This document shows, piece after piece, positions 29,269-37,648 of a stretch of 64,000 nt of DNA (position 1 is the first letter of the stretch; every line of letters begins with the position of its first letter). The notes under the pieces are model-generated. The model did no database searches and was not told the origin of the DNA. It was given only the letters and a program-made list of their open reading frames with translations. The DNA lies in assembly GCF_018881905.1 (NCBI RefSeq), contig NZ_JACVPM010000002.1, forward strand, positions 310,001-374,000, in the 5' to 3' direction. Source of the DNA: Polynucleobacter sp. MG-27-Goln-C1. Lineage in GTDB: Bacteria; Pseudomonadota; Gammaproteobacteria; Burkholderiales; Burkholderiaceae. Made by a program: the position numbers and the translations under genes.

Positions 29269-30373
29269 TTGGTTGAGGTAAGCCGTACTTTCCGAGCTGA
29301 CGCAAGGGAACCCACTTCAAGTCATCGCCCGAGAATGTCACAGCATCGCTTGAAGTTACATGCCAAATCTGCATCCATAAACGTCGATGCGTAAAGATAT
29401 GCTTAATCTCCACTCCTCGCTCAATGGGTTTGCAACTCTTTAAAGTGCTAGAGATCTTTTCATCTGGCAGCACAAGCTGAAATAACTCCTTCGTAGTCAA
29501 AGCAAGTAGATTGTTGACTGAAGGTTTAACGTTTTTTTCTTTAGCTCGCCAAGAAGACTCTGGTAAAGACCACAGTCCGCCCCAGATAGCTTTGTCTGGA
29601 CGCCTTTGCAGCAAAACCGAATCGCCATGCCTGAGTAACAACATATCGCAATTAAATTCAGGGGATTTTGCTTTGATTACTTTACGAGGCAATAGCAATA
29701 CTTGATCACTGAGATTGGCTTGGCATTCTTTTTCAAATGGGCATTTCTTTTCACCACTCAAACACACAGGCTTGCGAGAGGTGCACCAGGTTGCCCCAAA
29801 ATCCATCAGGGCCTGTGTATATACCGGCATATCCACACCTTTTTTTGGAAGGAGTGTTTTGGCGATCAACCACAATGCATCGTTTACTGATTTTTCTTGG
29901 ATGGCGCCCTCTATGCCAAATAGTCTTGCCAAAATCCGCTTGACGTTCGCATCCAGAATTGGCGCCCGCCCATAAAATGCAAAAGCCGCTATGGCGCCTG
30001 CAGTCGATCTACCAATGCCCTTAAGTTGCTCGAGCAATACTGGGTCAGCAGGAAACTTTCCTCCAAACTCCATCATGACTTGCTTGGCACAGGCATGAAG
30101 GTTGCGAGCACGTGTGTAGTAGCCGAGCCCCGCCCATTCTGCCAAGACATCATCTAAGGGCGCAGCAGCCAACTTCTTAACGGTCGGAAAACGTTTCATG
30201 AAGCGGGGATAGCGCTCCAGAACAGTAGCCACTTGAGTTTGTTGCAACATGATTTCAGAAACCCATACTGCGTAGGGATCTCGAATACTTTGCCATGGCA
30301 AGCCTTGACGCCCATCCTTGCCATGCCAAGCGATGAGCTTGGTGGCGAAGTTCTTAATCAGCGCTTCTGACAT
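29213..30373 (-). CDS. mutY: A/G-specific adenine glycosylase
   Basis: A 386-residue MutY, which removes adenine mispaired with 8-oxoguanine. The helix-hairpin-helix is LEQLKGIGRSTAGAIAAFA; the catalytic acid is in PILDANVKRI, and the recognition segment is SEIMLQQTQV. The C-terminal half is the Nudix-like 8-oxoG recognition domain (FNCDMLLLRHGDSVLLQRRP, WGGLWSLPE). The Fe-S cysteines are spaced C-X6-C-X6-C-X5-C rather than C-X6-C-X2-C-X5-C, an insertion of four residues. ATG 30373 is preferred over TTG 30382. It overlaps mutM by 16 bases, so the two 8-oxoG repair genes are coupled. Confidence 0.95.
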   Translation of the reverse strand: MSEALIKNFATKLIAWHGKDGRQGLPWQSIRDPYAVWVSEIMLQQTQVATVLERYPRFMKRFPTVKKLAAAPLDDVLAEWAGLGYYTRARNLHACAKQVMMEFGGKFPADPVLLEQLKGIGRSTAGAIAAFAFYGRAPILDANVKRILARLFGIEGAIQEKSVNDALWLIAKTLLPKKGVDMPVYTQALMDFGATWCTSRKPVCLSGEKKCPFEKECQANLSDQVLLLPRKVIKAKSPEFNCDMLLLRHGDSVLLQRRPDKAIWGGLWSLPESSWRAKEKNVKPSVNNLLALTTKELFQLVLPDEKISSTLKSCKPIERGVEIKHIFTHRRLWMQIWHVTSSDAVTFSGDDLKWVPLRQLGKYGLPQPIKLLLQGLNLARGDDLRN

Positions 30374-31194
30374 TGGGGACAAAAATAAGTAGATCGTTGA
30401 CCTTGCACTATTTGCTTAATCGGCGTCTTGCATACCTTGCAAGGTTGATCTTTACGATCATAAACTTTGGTTTGCACCATGAAGTGCCCTGGGTCACCTT
30501 CGCTATTTACAAAATCTTTTAAGGTGCTACCGCCGGCAGCAATTGCTTTTTTCAAAATCGATCTCACTGCAGCAGCGAGTCGAGAACACTGCGGACGAGT
30601 GAGCTTTCCAGCAGCCTTTGCCGGATGAATTCCCGCCTCAAACAAACTTTCTGAGCAATAGATGTTGCCTACACCCACCACAGCTTGGCCTGCCAATAGA
30701 AACTGCTTCACGGCAACGCTGCGCTTGCGTGAGCATTGATACAAGACTTCTGCGCCAAGTTCACCCTCAAACTCGGATGAAAAAGGTTCGACCCCGAGTT
30801 TTTGTAATAGCGCGTAGCTCTCAATCGGCCCCTTAGATTTTGAGTGCCATAAAACAGCGCCAAACTTTCGGGGGTCATGCAAACGCAAACTCAGCTTGCC
30901 AAACTCAAAGGTCACGCGATCATGCAGCTTCAGGGGATCACTGCCAGGTAGCACGCGCAATGTTCCCGTCATGCCTAGGTGCAGCAATAGGTGACCGGCA
31001 TCGAACTCCATTAAGAGATATTTGCCTCGGCGCTCAATTCCCAAGACTTTCTGACCAGAGAGCAGCGTATTTAAATTGCTCGGCACTGGCCAACGCAAGC
31101 GACCATCAATAATTTTGACTGCACTCACCCTACGGCCCTCTAAATGGGGAGCAATACCCAATCGGGTAACTTCGACTTCTGGGAGTTCTGGCAT
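30358..31194 (-). CDS. mutM: Formamidopyrimidine-DNA glycosylase
   Basis: A 278-residue Fpg/MutM that excises 8-oxoguanine. The N-terminal catalytic PELPEVEV is intact (Pro2, Glu3 after Met removal), the helix-two-turn-helix region has GVGNIYCSESLFEAGIHP, and the C-terminal zinc finger reads C-X2-C-X16-C-X2-C (CKVC...CPQC). It is the first gene of the mutM-mutY pair. TACAAT lies exactly six bases before the ATG on the minus strand, without a Shine-Dalgarno site. Confidence 0.97.
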   Translation of the reverse strand: MPELPEVEVTRLGIAPHLEGRRVSAVKIIDGRLRWPVPSNLNTLLSGQKVLGIERRGKYLLMEFDAGHLLLHLGMTGTLRVLPGSDPLKLHDRVTFEFGKLSLRLHDPRKFGAVLWHSKSKGPIESYALLQKLGVEPFSSEFEGELGAEVLYQCSRKRSVAVKQFLLAGQAVVGVGNIYCSESLFEAGIHPAKAAGKLTRPQCSRLAAAVRSILKKAIAAGGSTLKDFVNSEGDPGHFMVQTKVYDRKDQPCKVCKTPIKQIVQGQRSTYFCPQCQKR

Positions 31195-31200
31195 GAATGA

Positions 31201-31206
31201 ATTGTA
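31201..31206 (-). promoter_or_regulatory. -10-like element six bases before mutM (leaderless candidate)
   Basis: Minus-strand TACAAT followed by six bases and the mutM ATG at 31194. The divergent TPR-LolB gene has the same arrangement 12 bases away on the other strand. Confidence 0.6.
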
Positions 31207-31217
31207 GATTCGCGGAT

Positions 31218-31223
31218 TAGAAT
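31218..31223 (+). promoter_or_regulatory. -10-like element six bases before the TPR-LolB gene (leaderless candidate)
   Basis: TAGAAT followed by GTGCTC and the ATG at 31230. There is no Shine-Dalgarno sequence. The whole divergent intergenic space is only 35 bases, so both -35 regions must lie at or inside the opposite gene. Confidence 0.55.
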
Positions 31224-31229
31224 GTGCTC

Positions 31230-32717
31230 ATGACCAAATTTTCATTAAAGCCTTCTTTAAGGGCCTTATTGCTCGCAGCTGGACTTGGATTAAGTCTTTC
31301 CTCCAATCATGCTGGCGCCAAAACCAGCAGCCTTGATAGCGGCCAAGCTGTATTTGAGGTCTTGGCCTCGGAGATCGCACTACAACGCGGTGAAGCAGGC
31401 CTGGCCTACAACACCTATTTAGAGCTTGCTCGACAGCTAGATGACCCTCGTTTGGCACAAAGGGCTATGGAGATCGCTATCACTGCAGGCGCGCCCGATC
31501 TGGCGCTCCAAGCCGCACAAACTTGGGATAGCTTAGCGGGGCCAAAACAAACCAAACCTAAAGAAGTACTCGTCACCCTCTTAATCCTGAATCAACGCTG
31601 GTCAGATGCAGTCAAGCCCGCGATCTCACTATTGAATCAGCAGACTCCAGCGCAGCGTGAAATTACTTTGCTGCAGATTCAGGCACTACTAGCTAAGGCT
31701 ACTGATGAATCAGAAGCCTTAAGAGCTTTCTACGAAATAGTATCCGCAGTGAAACCGGAGCCAAAAGATCCAGGGCTGCTCTACACCTACGCTATGTCTG
31801 CTGAAAAGTCAGGACAAATCGAAGTGATGGAGAAAACTCTACGCGAAATCTTGCGCAAGAATCCAAATGACGTTAACAGTCTTAACGCACTTGGTTACTC
31901 GCTAGCTGATCGTAACCAAAAATTACCAGAAGCATTTAAGCTCATTAGCAAAGCGCATCAACTCTCCCCTAAAGATGGTTTTATTTTGGATAGTCTTGGT
32001 TGGGTGAACTTTCGCATGGGTAAAAATGCGCTAGCACTTGAACAACTGCAACAAGCATTTAATATGAAGCCCGAGGCAGACATTGCCGCGCATATTGGCG
32101 AAGTACTGTGGGTCATGAATCGCCCAATCGAAGCTGAAGATATGTGGCGCAAAGGACAGCAATTAGATGCCAACAATCCCACTCTCAAAGAAACTTTGAA
32201 GCGCTTAAAGCCAGATTGGTCAGTTGCGGATACCGCCCTCAAAGGCTCATGGGATGGGCGTTTCTCTGTAAAGATCACTGGACTTACCGAAAGCAAAAAT
32301 CAAGGTGGTTCAGGCGGATTTACTTTGACTCAAGATGCGCTTACGGATGTATTGGAAATTCGTAATCCTATTGGTGGATCGATTGCCAAAATTACGATTA
32401 AGCCTGGTGAAGCAATTCTTGAGCGTGATGGTCAATTCACTACGGCAATTGATGCTGACACCCTTATTCAAAATACATTAGGACTTCCGCTTCCTGCTCG
32501 TGGTTTATCTGACTGGTTGCGCGGACAAACGCGCCCCGGTAGCACTGCGAGCGTCGAGCAAAACGCAAAGGGACAAGTCAGCAAAATTACGCAAGATGGC
32601 TGGACCTTGAATTACAACTGGAACAATGCTCAGCGTTTAGAAAAACTCACAATGACTCGCAGTTCCAATATCGGGTCGATTGATATCCGCTTGGTTTTTG
32701 ATACTCCGAACGAGTGA
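31230..32717 (+). CDS. lolB: TPR protein fused to a LolB outer-membrane lipoprotein insertase domain
   Basis: A 495-residue chain. Residues 1-30 form a signal peptide (LRALLLAAGLGLSLSSNHAGA) with no lipobox cysteine. Residues about 35-328 are helical TPR-like repeats (clearest: NALGYSLADRNQKLPEAFKL, then DSLGWVNFRMGKNALALEQL). Residues about 339-495 match LolB: SWDGRFSV, VLEIRNPIGGSIAKI, LGLPLPARGLSDWLRGQ, QDGWTLNYN and IDIRLVF. LolB normally is a separate lipoprotein that receives lipoproteins from LolA and inserts them in the outer membrane. Position directly before ispE is the conserved lolB locus, supporting the call. The residue matching the E. coli loop Leu68 is Ile381. ATG 31230 is chosen over GTG 31224. 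Confidence 0.85.
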   Translation: MTKFSLKPSLRALLLAAGLGLSLSSNHAGAKTSSLDSGQAVFEVLASEIALQRGEAGLAYNTYLELARQLDDPRLAQRAMEIAITAGAPDLALQAAQTWDSLAGPKQTKPKEVLVTLLILNQRWSDAVKPAISLLNQQTPAQREITLLQIQALLAKATDESEALRAFYEIVSAVKPEPKDPGLLYTYAMSAEKSGQIEVMEKTLREILRKNPNDVNSLNALGYSLADRNQKLPEAFKLISKAHQLSPKDGFILDSLGWVNFRMGKNALALEQLQQAFNMKPEADIAAHIGEVLWVMNRPIEAEDMWRKGQQLDANNPTLKETLKRLKPDWSVADTALKGSWDGRFSVKITGLTESKNQGGSGGFTLTQDALTDVLEIRNPIGGSIAKITIKPGEAILERDGQFTTAIDADTLIQNTLGLPLPARGLSDWLRGQTRPGSTASVEQNAKGQVSKITQDGWTLNYNWNNAQRLEKLTMTRSSNIGSIDIRLVFDTPNE

Positions 32718-32724
32718 TGTGTGA

Positions 32725-33600
32725 ATGATGAGTAATGCGATAGAACTTCGTTGCCCCGCAAAGCTCAATCTTTTTCTACATATTGTTGGGCGCCGTAATG
32801 ATGGCTACCATCTACTGCAATCTGTTTTTCAGTTGATTGATTGGTGTGATGTACTCACCTTGAAGCTTATTCCAGAAAACGAGGTTCGTCGTATCGACCC
32901 TATTCCTGGAGTCCCTCCTGAGCAAGACTTAGTCGTTCGCGCAGCCCAACTCCTCAAAGAGCACTGCAAGATTGATCGGGGGGTCGAAATCGGCCTCGAG
33001 AAAAATATTCCGATGGGAGCAGGCCTCGGCGGCGGATCCTCTGATGCAGCATCTACCCTCATTGGTCTTAATGCACTTTGGGATCTGCATCTCGATATCG
33101 CTACCCTCTGCCAGCTTGGCCTAAAACTCGGTGCCGATGTGCCATTTTTCATCTTTGGCCGAAATGCCTTTGTTGAGGGGGTTGGAGAGAAATTACAAGC
33201 AATATCCTTGGAAACCCAAGACTTTGTAGTGATCTTCCCCAACCAGGGAATTGCGACCGCTCAGATTTTTCAAGACCCTCAATTGACCCGAGATCACGCT
33301 CCGATTACAATAGATCGCTTTCTTGCATCGCCAAGGTCATATCAATCAAATGATTGTCAGGCAGTAGCGGTGCAGAAATGTCCTGAAGTGAAGCAAGCAT
33401 TAGATTGGATTTACAAGGCAGTGCCGGGTTCGGCGCCTTGCATGTCTGGCTCTGGAAGTAGCGTTTTTGCCGCCTTAGACCCTAAGACGGACACCGCGAA
33501 TCTGGAAATTCTTCTGCAAAATCTTCCAAAAGGATGGATAGGTCGAATTGTTCGGGGGCTAAATAAAAATCCCGCTTACAATTTGATTTCTTCAGATTGA
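32725..33600 (+). CDS. ispE: 4-diphosphocytidyl-2-C-methyl-D-erythritol kinase
   Basis: A 291-residue GHMP kinase of the MEP isoprenoid pathway. CPAKLNLFLHIVGRRNDGYH near the N-terminus is the IspE signature; the ATP-binding loop is PMGAGLGGGSSDAAS (about residues 93-107) and the C-terminal motif is MSGSGSSVFA. It starts seven bases after the TPR-LolB gene, with ATGs at 32725 and 32728, and its stop is only five bases before the tRNA-Gln gene. Confidence 0.96.
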   Translation: MMSNAIELRCPAKLNLFLHIVGRRNDGYHLLQSVFQLIDWCDVLTLKLIPENEVRRIDPIPGVPPEQDLVVRAAQLLKEHCKIDRGVEIGLEKNIPMGAGLGGGSSDAASTLIGLNALWDLHLDIATLCQLGLKLGADVPFFIFGRNAFVEGVGEKLQAISLETQDFVVIFPNQGIATAQIFQDPQLTRDHAPITIDRFLASPRSYQSNDCQAVAVQKCPEVKQALDWIYKAVPGSAPCMSGSGSSVFAALDPKTDTANLEILLQNLPKGWIGRIVRGLNKNPAYNLISSD

Positions 33601-33605
33601 CCTGT

Positions 33606-33682
33606 AGGGGAATCGCCAAGCTGGTTAAGGCACTGGATTTTGATTCCAGCATGCGAAGGTTCGAATCCTTCTTCCCCTGCCA
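33606..33682 (+). tRNA. tRNA-Gln (anticodon UUG)
   Basis: A 77-base cloverleaf. The acceptor arms AGGGGAA (33606-33612) and TTCCCCT (33672-33678) pair fully; discriminator G and an encoded CCA end follow. The anticodon stem CTGGA/TCCAG encloses TTTTGAT, giving anticodon TTG at 33640-33642, which reads CAA. The T arm contains GGTTCGAATCC. It lies between ispE and prs on the same strand, so it is probably cut from a longer mRNA. Confidence 0.97.
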
Positions 33683-33743
33683 ACCACTGTAGATACGACC
33701 AAAAGACATCCATTCGACCCACACCAAAATTCCAAAATCACCT

Positions 33744-34712
33744 ATGTCCGCCCCAATGAACGCTGATTTACTGACTCTTTTCACAGGCAATGCAAATCCG
33801 GTTTTGGCCCATGCGGTAGCCAAAGAGCTCAACCTCCCAATGGGAAAAGCATTCGTTGGTCGATTCTCTGATGGTGAAATCCAGGTAGAAATTCAAGAAA
33901 ACGTTCGCGGTAAAAACGTGGTTGTTATCCAATCCACTTGCGCTCCAACAAACGATAGTTTGATGGAGCTCATGATCATGATTGATGCCCTAAAACGAGC
34001 ATCAGCAAGCCGCATAACCGCAGTGATCCCTTACTTCGGTTATGCCAGACAAGATCGTCGCCCGCGCTCAGCCCGGGTTGCTATTTCAGCCAGAATCGTT
34101 GCAAACATGCTCCAGTCCGTTGCCGGCGTTGAGCGAGTTTTAACCATGGATCTCCATGCTGACCAAATTCAGGGTTTCTTCGATATCCCAGTAGATAACA
34201 TTTATGCCTCCCCAGTTCTATTGGCTGATCTAGAAGCTCAAAAAACCAAAAAAGATCTCATCATCGTTTCACCAGATATCGGCGGTGTAGTTCGCGCCCG
34301 CGCGATGGCTAAGCAGTTGGGTACAGATTTGGCGATTATTGATAAACGCCGCCCTAAGGCAAACGTGTCAGAAGTAATGCACCTTATCGGCGAAGTAGAA
34401 GGCCGCCATTGCGTCATCATGGATGACATCATTGATACCGGCGGAACGCTCTGTAAAGCCGCTGAGGCGCTAAAAGAACGTGGCGCTAAGGGCGTTACCG
34501 CCTACTGTACTCATGCCGTCCTGTCCGGCGGTGCTGTTGCCCGTATTGCCGCCTCAGAATTAGATGAATTAGTCGTTACTGACACTATTCCATTGACTCC
34601 AGAGGCAATGAAGGTGTCAAAAATTCGCCAATTAAGCGTTGCCCCCATCCTTGCTGAGACCCTTTCCCGCATTAGCAAGGGTGATTCAGTGATGTCGATG
34701 TTCGCTGAATAA
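33744..34712 (+). CDS. prs: Ribose-phosphate pyrophosphokinase
   Basis: A 322-residue PRPP synthetase. It has [18 protein letters not shown] near the N-terminus, the ATP loop region [14 protein letters not shown], the PRPP-binding signature [14 protein letters not shown], and [15 protein letters not shown]. It makes PRPP for nucleotides, His, Trp and NAD. No Shine-Dalgarno sequence is evident. The neighbour order lolB-ispE-tRNA-prs-rplY-pth is conserved in related genomes; a terminator follows directly after the stop. Confidence 0.98.
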   Translation: MSAPMNADLLTLFTGNANPVLAHAVAKELNLPMGKAFVGRFSDGEIQVEIQENVRGKNVVVIQSTCAPTNDSLMELMIMIDALKRASASRITAVIPYFGYARQDRRPRSARVAISARIVANMLQSVAGVERVLTMDLHADQIQGFFDIPVDNIYASPVLLADLEAQKTKKDLIIVSPDIGGVVRARAMAKQLGTDLAIIDKRRPKANVSEVMHLIGEVEGRHCVIMDDIIDTGGTLCKAAEALKERGAKGVTAYCTHAVLSGGAVARIAASELDELVVTDTIPLTPEAMKVSKIRQLSVAPILAETLSRISKGDSVMSMFAE

Positions 34713-34745
34713 GCCAAAAACAGCGTTTCTATCCCTGTTTTTGGC
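34713..34745 (+). terminator. Rho-independent terminator after prs
   Basis: GCCAAAAACAG and CTGTTTTTGGC form an 11-base-pair perfect stem beginning at the base after the prs stop, followed by a T-rich stretch (AGTTTTGAGCCTTTT). Confidence 0.8.
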
Positions 34746-34786
34746 AGTTTTGAGCCTTTTCTAGGCAAAAACCGTCATTCCCACGA

Positions 34787-34792
34787 TATAAT
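34787..34792 (+). promoter_or_regulatory. -10 element of rplY
   Basis: A perfect TATAAT lies 56 bases before the rplY ATG, after the prs terminator; the -35 at 17 bases is poor (GGCAAA). It gives rplY a leader of about 50 bases with a good AGGA Shine-Dalgarno site, in contrast to the many leaderless-looking starts in this window. Confidence 0.55.
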
Positions 34793-34848
34793 CAAAGGCT
34801 TTTCTGTTTGGTCGCGAACGGAAATTAACCTTAATTTAGGAATTCGAT

Positions 34849-35487
34849 ATGAAAGTAGTAGCCTTTGAAAGAAGCGTACAGGGAACGGGTGCGAGCCGCC
34901 GTCTGCGCAACTCCGGTAAAACTCCGGGCATCATCTACGGCGGTAAAGACGCCGTAACTGTAATTGAGTTGGATCACAACGCACTGTTTCATGCTCTCCG
35001 TAAGGAAGCATTCCACTCATCCATCCTTGATCTCGAAATCGGCGGCAAAGCACAAAAAGTGTTGTTGCGCGATTACCAGATGCATCCATTCAAGCCTTTG
35101 GTTCTGCACATCGACTTCCAGCGCGTTTCTGCGACTGAAAAAGTTCACATGCGCGTTCCATTGCACTTCATCAACGCTGACACTTCAGCTGCAGTGAAAT
35201 TGCAAGGCGCTGTAATCAGCCACATCTCAACCGAATTGGAAGTTTCTTGCTTGCCAGCAGACTTGCCAGAATTCATTGAAGTGGATCTGAACAAGATTGA
35301 AGTCGGTCATGGCATCCACGCTAAAGACATCGCATTGCCAAAAGGCGTTACCTTGGTATTGCATGTTGAGCAAGAAAATCCAGTATTAGCTAACGCACGT
35401 ATCCCAGCAGTGAAATCTGCCGATACTGAAGCTGCTCCTGCAGCTGCTGCTGCTCCTGCTGCTGAAGCCCCAAAGGACAAAGCTTAA
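34849..35487 (+). CDS. rplY: 50S ribosomal protein L25 (Ctc form)
   Basis: A 212-residue L25. The N-terminal 5S rRNA-binding domain (about residues 1-92, with [20 protein letters not shown]) is followed by the TL5/Ctc C-terminal domain (about 95-185) and an Ala/Pro-rich tail. E. coli has only the N-terminal domain, so this is the long Ctc type. AGGA lies seven bases before the ATG, fitting a highly expressed gene, and a strong terminator follows. Confidence 0.97.
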   Translation: MKVVAFERSVQGTGASRRLRNSGKTPGIIYGGKDAVTVIELDHNALFHALRKEAFHSSILDLEIGGKAQKVLLRDYQMHPFKPLVLHIDFQRVSATEKVHMRVPLHFINADTSAAVKLQGAVISHISTELEVSCLPADLPEFIEVDLNKIEVGHGIHAKDIALPKGVTLVLHVEQENPVLANARIPAVKSADTEAAPAAAAAPAAEAPKDKA

Positions 35488-35515
35488 TTATTTAAGCCCT
35501 ATCTTTGCGACAGAG

Positions 35516-35546
35516 GAAGCCCGCTTACAAGCGGGTTTTCTTTTTT
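35516..35546 (+). terminator. Rho-independent terminator after rplY
   Basis: GCCCGCTT and AAGCGGGT form a GC-rich hairpin followed by TTTTCTTTTTT, 30 bases after the rplY stop. Confidence 0.88.
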
Positions 35547-35565
35547 GCGGAAATACTTTTATCCT

Positions 35566-35571
35566 TAAGCT
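35566..35571 (+). promoter_or_regulatory. -10-like element six bases before pth (leaderless candidate)
   Basis: TAAGCT (TANNNT) followed by CTCATC and the pth ATG at 35578, just after the rplY terminator. No Shine-Dalgarno sequence is present. A weak TTGCGG lies 15 bases upstream. Confidence 0.45.
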
Positions 35572-35577
35572 CTCATC

Positions 35578-36174
35578 ATGACTAAATTAATTGTTGGCCT
35601 CGGCAATCCTGGCGAAGAACACATAGAAGATCGGCACAATGCTGGCTTCTGGTTTGTTGACGCCCTTGCAAAACAATTGAGTACCCGCTTTGAAACTGAA
35701 AAACGTTTTCATGGGAAAGTAGCAAAATCTAAATGGGAAGGTGAAGATCTTTTCTTACTTAAGCCCAGCACTTATATGAACCTCAGCGGTCAAGCTGTAG
35801 GCGCGCTGTGCCGCTTCCATAAAATTACGCCCAAAGATGTGCTGGTAGTCCAGGATGAGCTAGATCTCAAACCCGGCACTGCACGTATCAAGCTCGGTGG
35901 TGGCACTGGCGGGCACAATGGGCTGAAGGATATTCAAGCCCATCTGGGAACCCCTGAATACTGGCGCCTTCGCCTAGGTATTGGCCACCCACGAGACCTC
36001 GCCGCAGAAGGTGCGCGCGTAATGGATGTTGCTGACTATGTATTAAGAAGGCCTTTACAGGCAGAGCAAAAACAGATTGATGCCAGTATTGAAGATGGTT
36101 TGGGGATTCTGCCCTTATTTCTAAAGGGCGATGCTCAGGCAGCGATGCTGGAGCTACATTCAAAAACAAATTAG
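35578..36174 (+). CDS. pth: Peptidyl-tRNA hydrolase
   Basis: A 198-residue Pth, which recycles peptidyl-tRNAs released from stalled ribosomes. The N-terminus KLIVGLGNPGEEHIEDRHNA carries the catalytic His near residue 20, and KPSTYMNLSG, QDELDLKPG and GGTGGHNGLKDI are all present. It meets the ferredoxin gene tail-to-tail with four bases between stops. Confidence 0.98.
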   Translation: MTKLIVGLGNPGEEHIEDRHNAGFWFVDALAKQLSTRFETEKRFHGKVAKSKWEGEDLFLLKPSTYMNLSGQAVGALCRFHKITPKDVLVVQDELDLKPGTARIKLGGGTGGHNGLKDIQAHLGTPEYWRLRLGIGHPRDLAAEGARVMDVADYVLRRPLQAEQKQIDASIEDGLGILPLFLKGDAQAAMLELHSKTN

Positions 36175-36178
36175 GACA

Positions 36179-36457
<279 letters not shown>

Positions 36458-36466
36458 CTACCAGCC

Positions 36467-36979
<513 letters not shown>

Positions 36980-36997
36980 TCAGCTACAGGCAAGAGT

Positions 36998-37648
36998 TTA
37001 GCCCCTCTTAGAGCGAAATAGACAAGCTTTTACCTGCCCAGCCTCTAAGTATTTTCCACAATGCCAGTCCGGCACTAAAGCCTCGATCTGCTCACGAGAG
37101 CGACTGGCCGGAAACTCCACGTAAATCCCTCCGCCAGCGCTGTCATCGCAAACGCGAGCAGCCTCTATCAGCGCTTGATTGAATAAGGCCTCTTCCTGGA
37201 AGGGTGGATCAATAAAAATCAAATTGCTCGAGCGGTCGGCTTGTCGCTTTAAAAACTCCAAACTATCTCGGTGCAAAATTTCGACCACTCCAGGAGCGGG
37301 AGATGACTGAAGTAAGGCAAAGTTTGCCAAAAGCTTGGCATGGGCCTTCTTATCTTTTTCTAGCAAGGTCACTGAATAAGCGTGTCGTGATGCCGCCTCA
37401 AAACCTAAAGCGCCAGTACCGGCAAATAAATCCAAGCACTTCAAACCCACCAGATCCTGCCCAAGCCAATTGAATAAGGTTTCACGAACACGATCTGTGG
37501 TGGGACGTAGGCCAGATAGATCCAGCACACTCAGCAAACGACTGCGCCACACTCCACCAATAATGCGAATTTTCTGAGGGAGCTCGGAATGCTTGCCTGG
37601 CGCAGCAGGCTTAACTGGCTTATTTATTTTTAGCCCCCAAGACCACAA
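36998..37648 (-). CDS. rsmD: 16S rRNA (guanine966-N2)-methyltransferase RsmD
   Basis: About 216 residues. The SAM site LDLFAGTGALGFEAASR and the catalytic IFIDPPF are clear, as is the RsmD-specific IIGGVWRSRLLSVLDLSGLR. It methylates G966 of 16S rRNA. The only start in frame before the conserved core is TTG at 37648, which overlaps the upstream peptidase gene by 29 bases and directly follows an in-frame stop; no ATG or GTG is available, so the exact start is uncertain. Confidence 0.93.
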   Translation of the reverse strand: MWSWGLKINKPVKPAAPGKHSELPQKIRIIGGVWRSRLLSVLDLSGLRPTTDRVRETLFNWLGQDLVGLKCLDLFAGTGALGFEAASRHAYSVTLLEKDKKAHAKLLANFALLQSSPAPGVVEILHRDSLEFLKRQADRSSNLIFIDPPFQEEALFNQALIEAARVCDDSAGGGIYVEFPASRSREQIEALVPDWHCGKYLEAGQVKACLFRSKRG

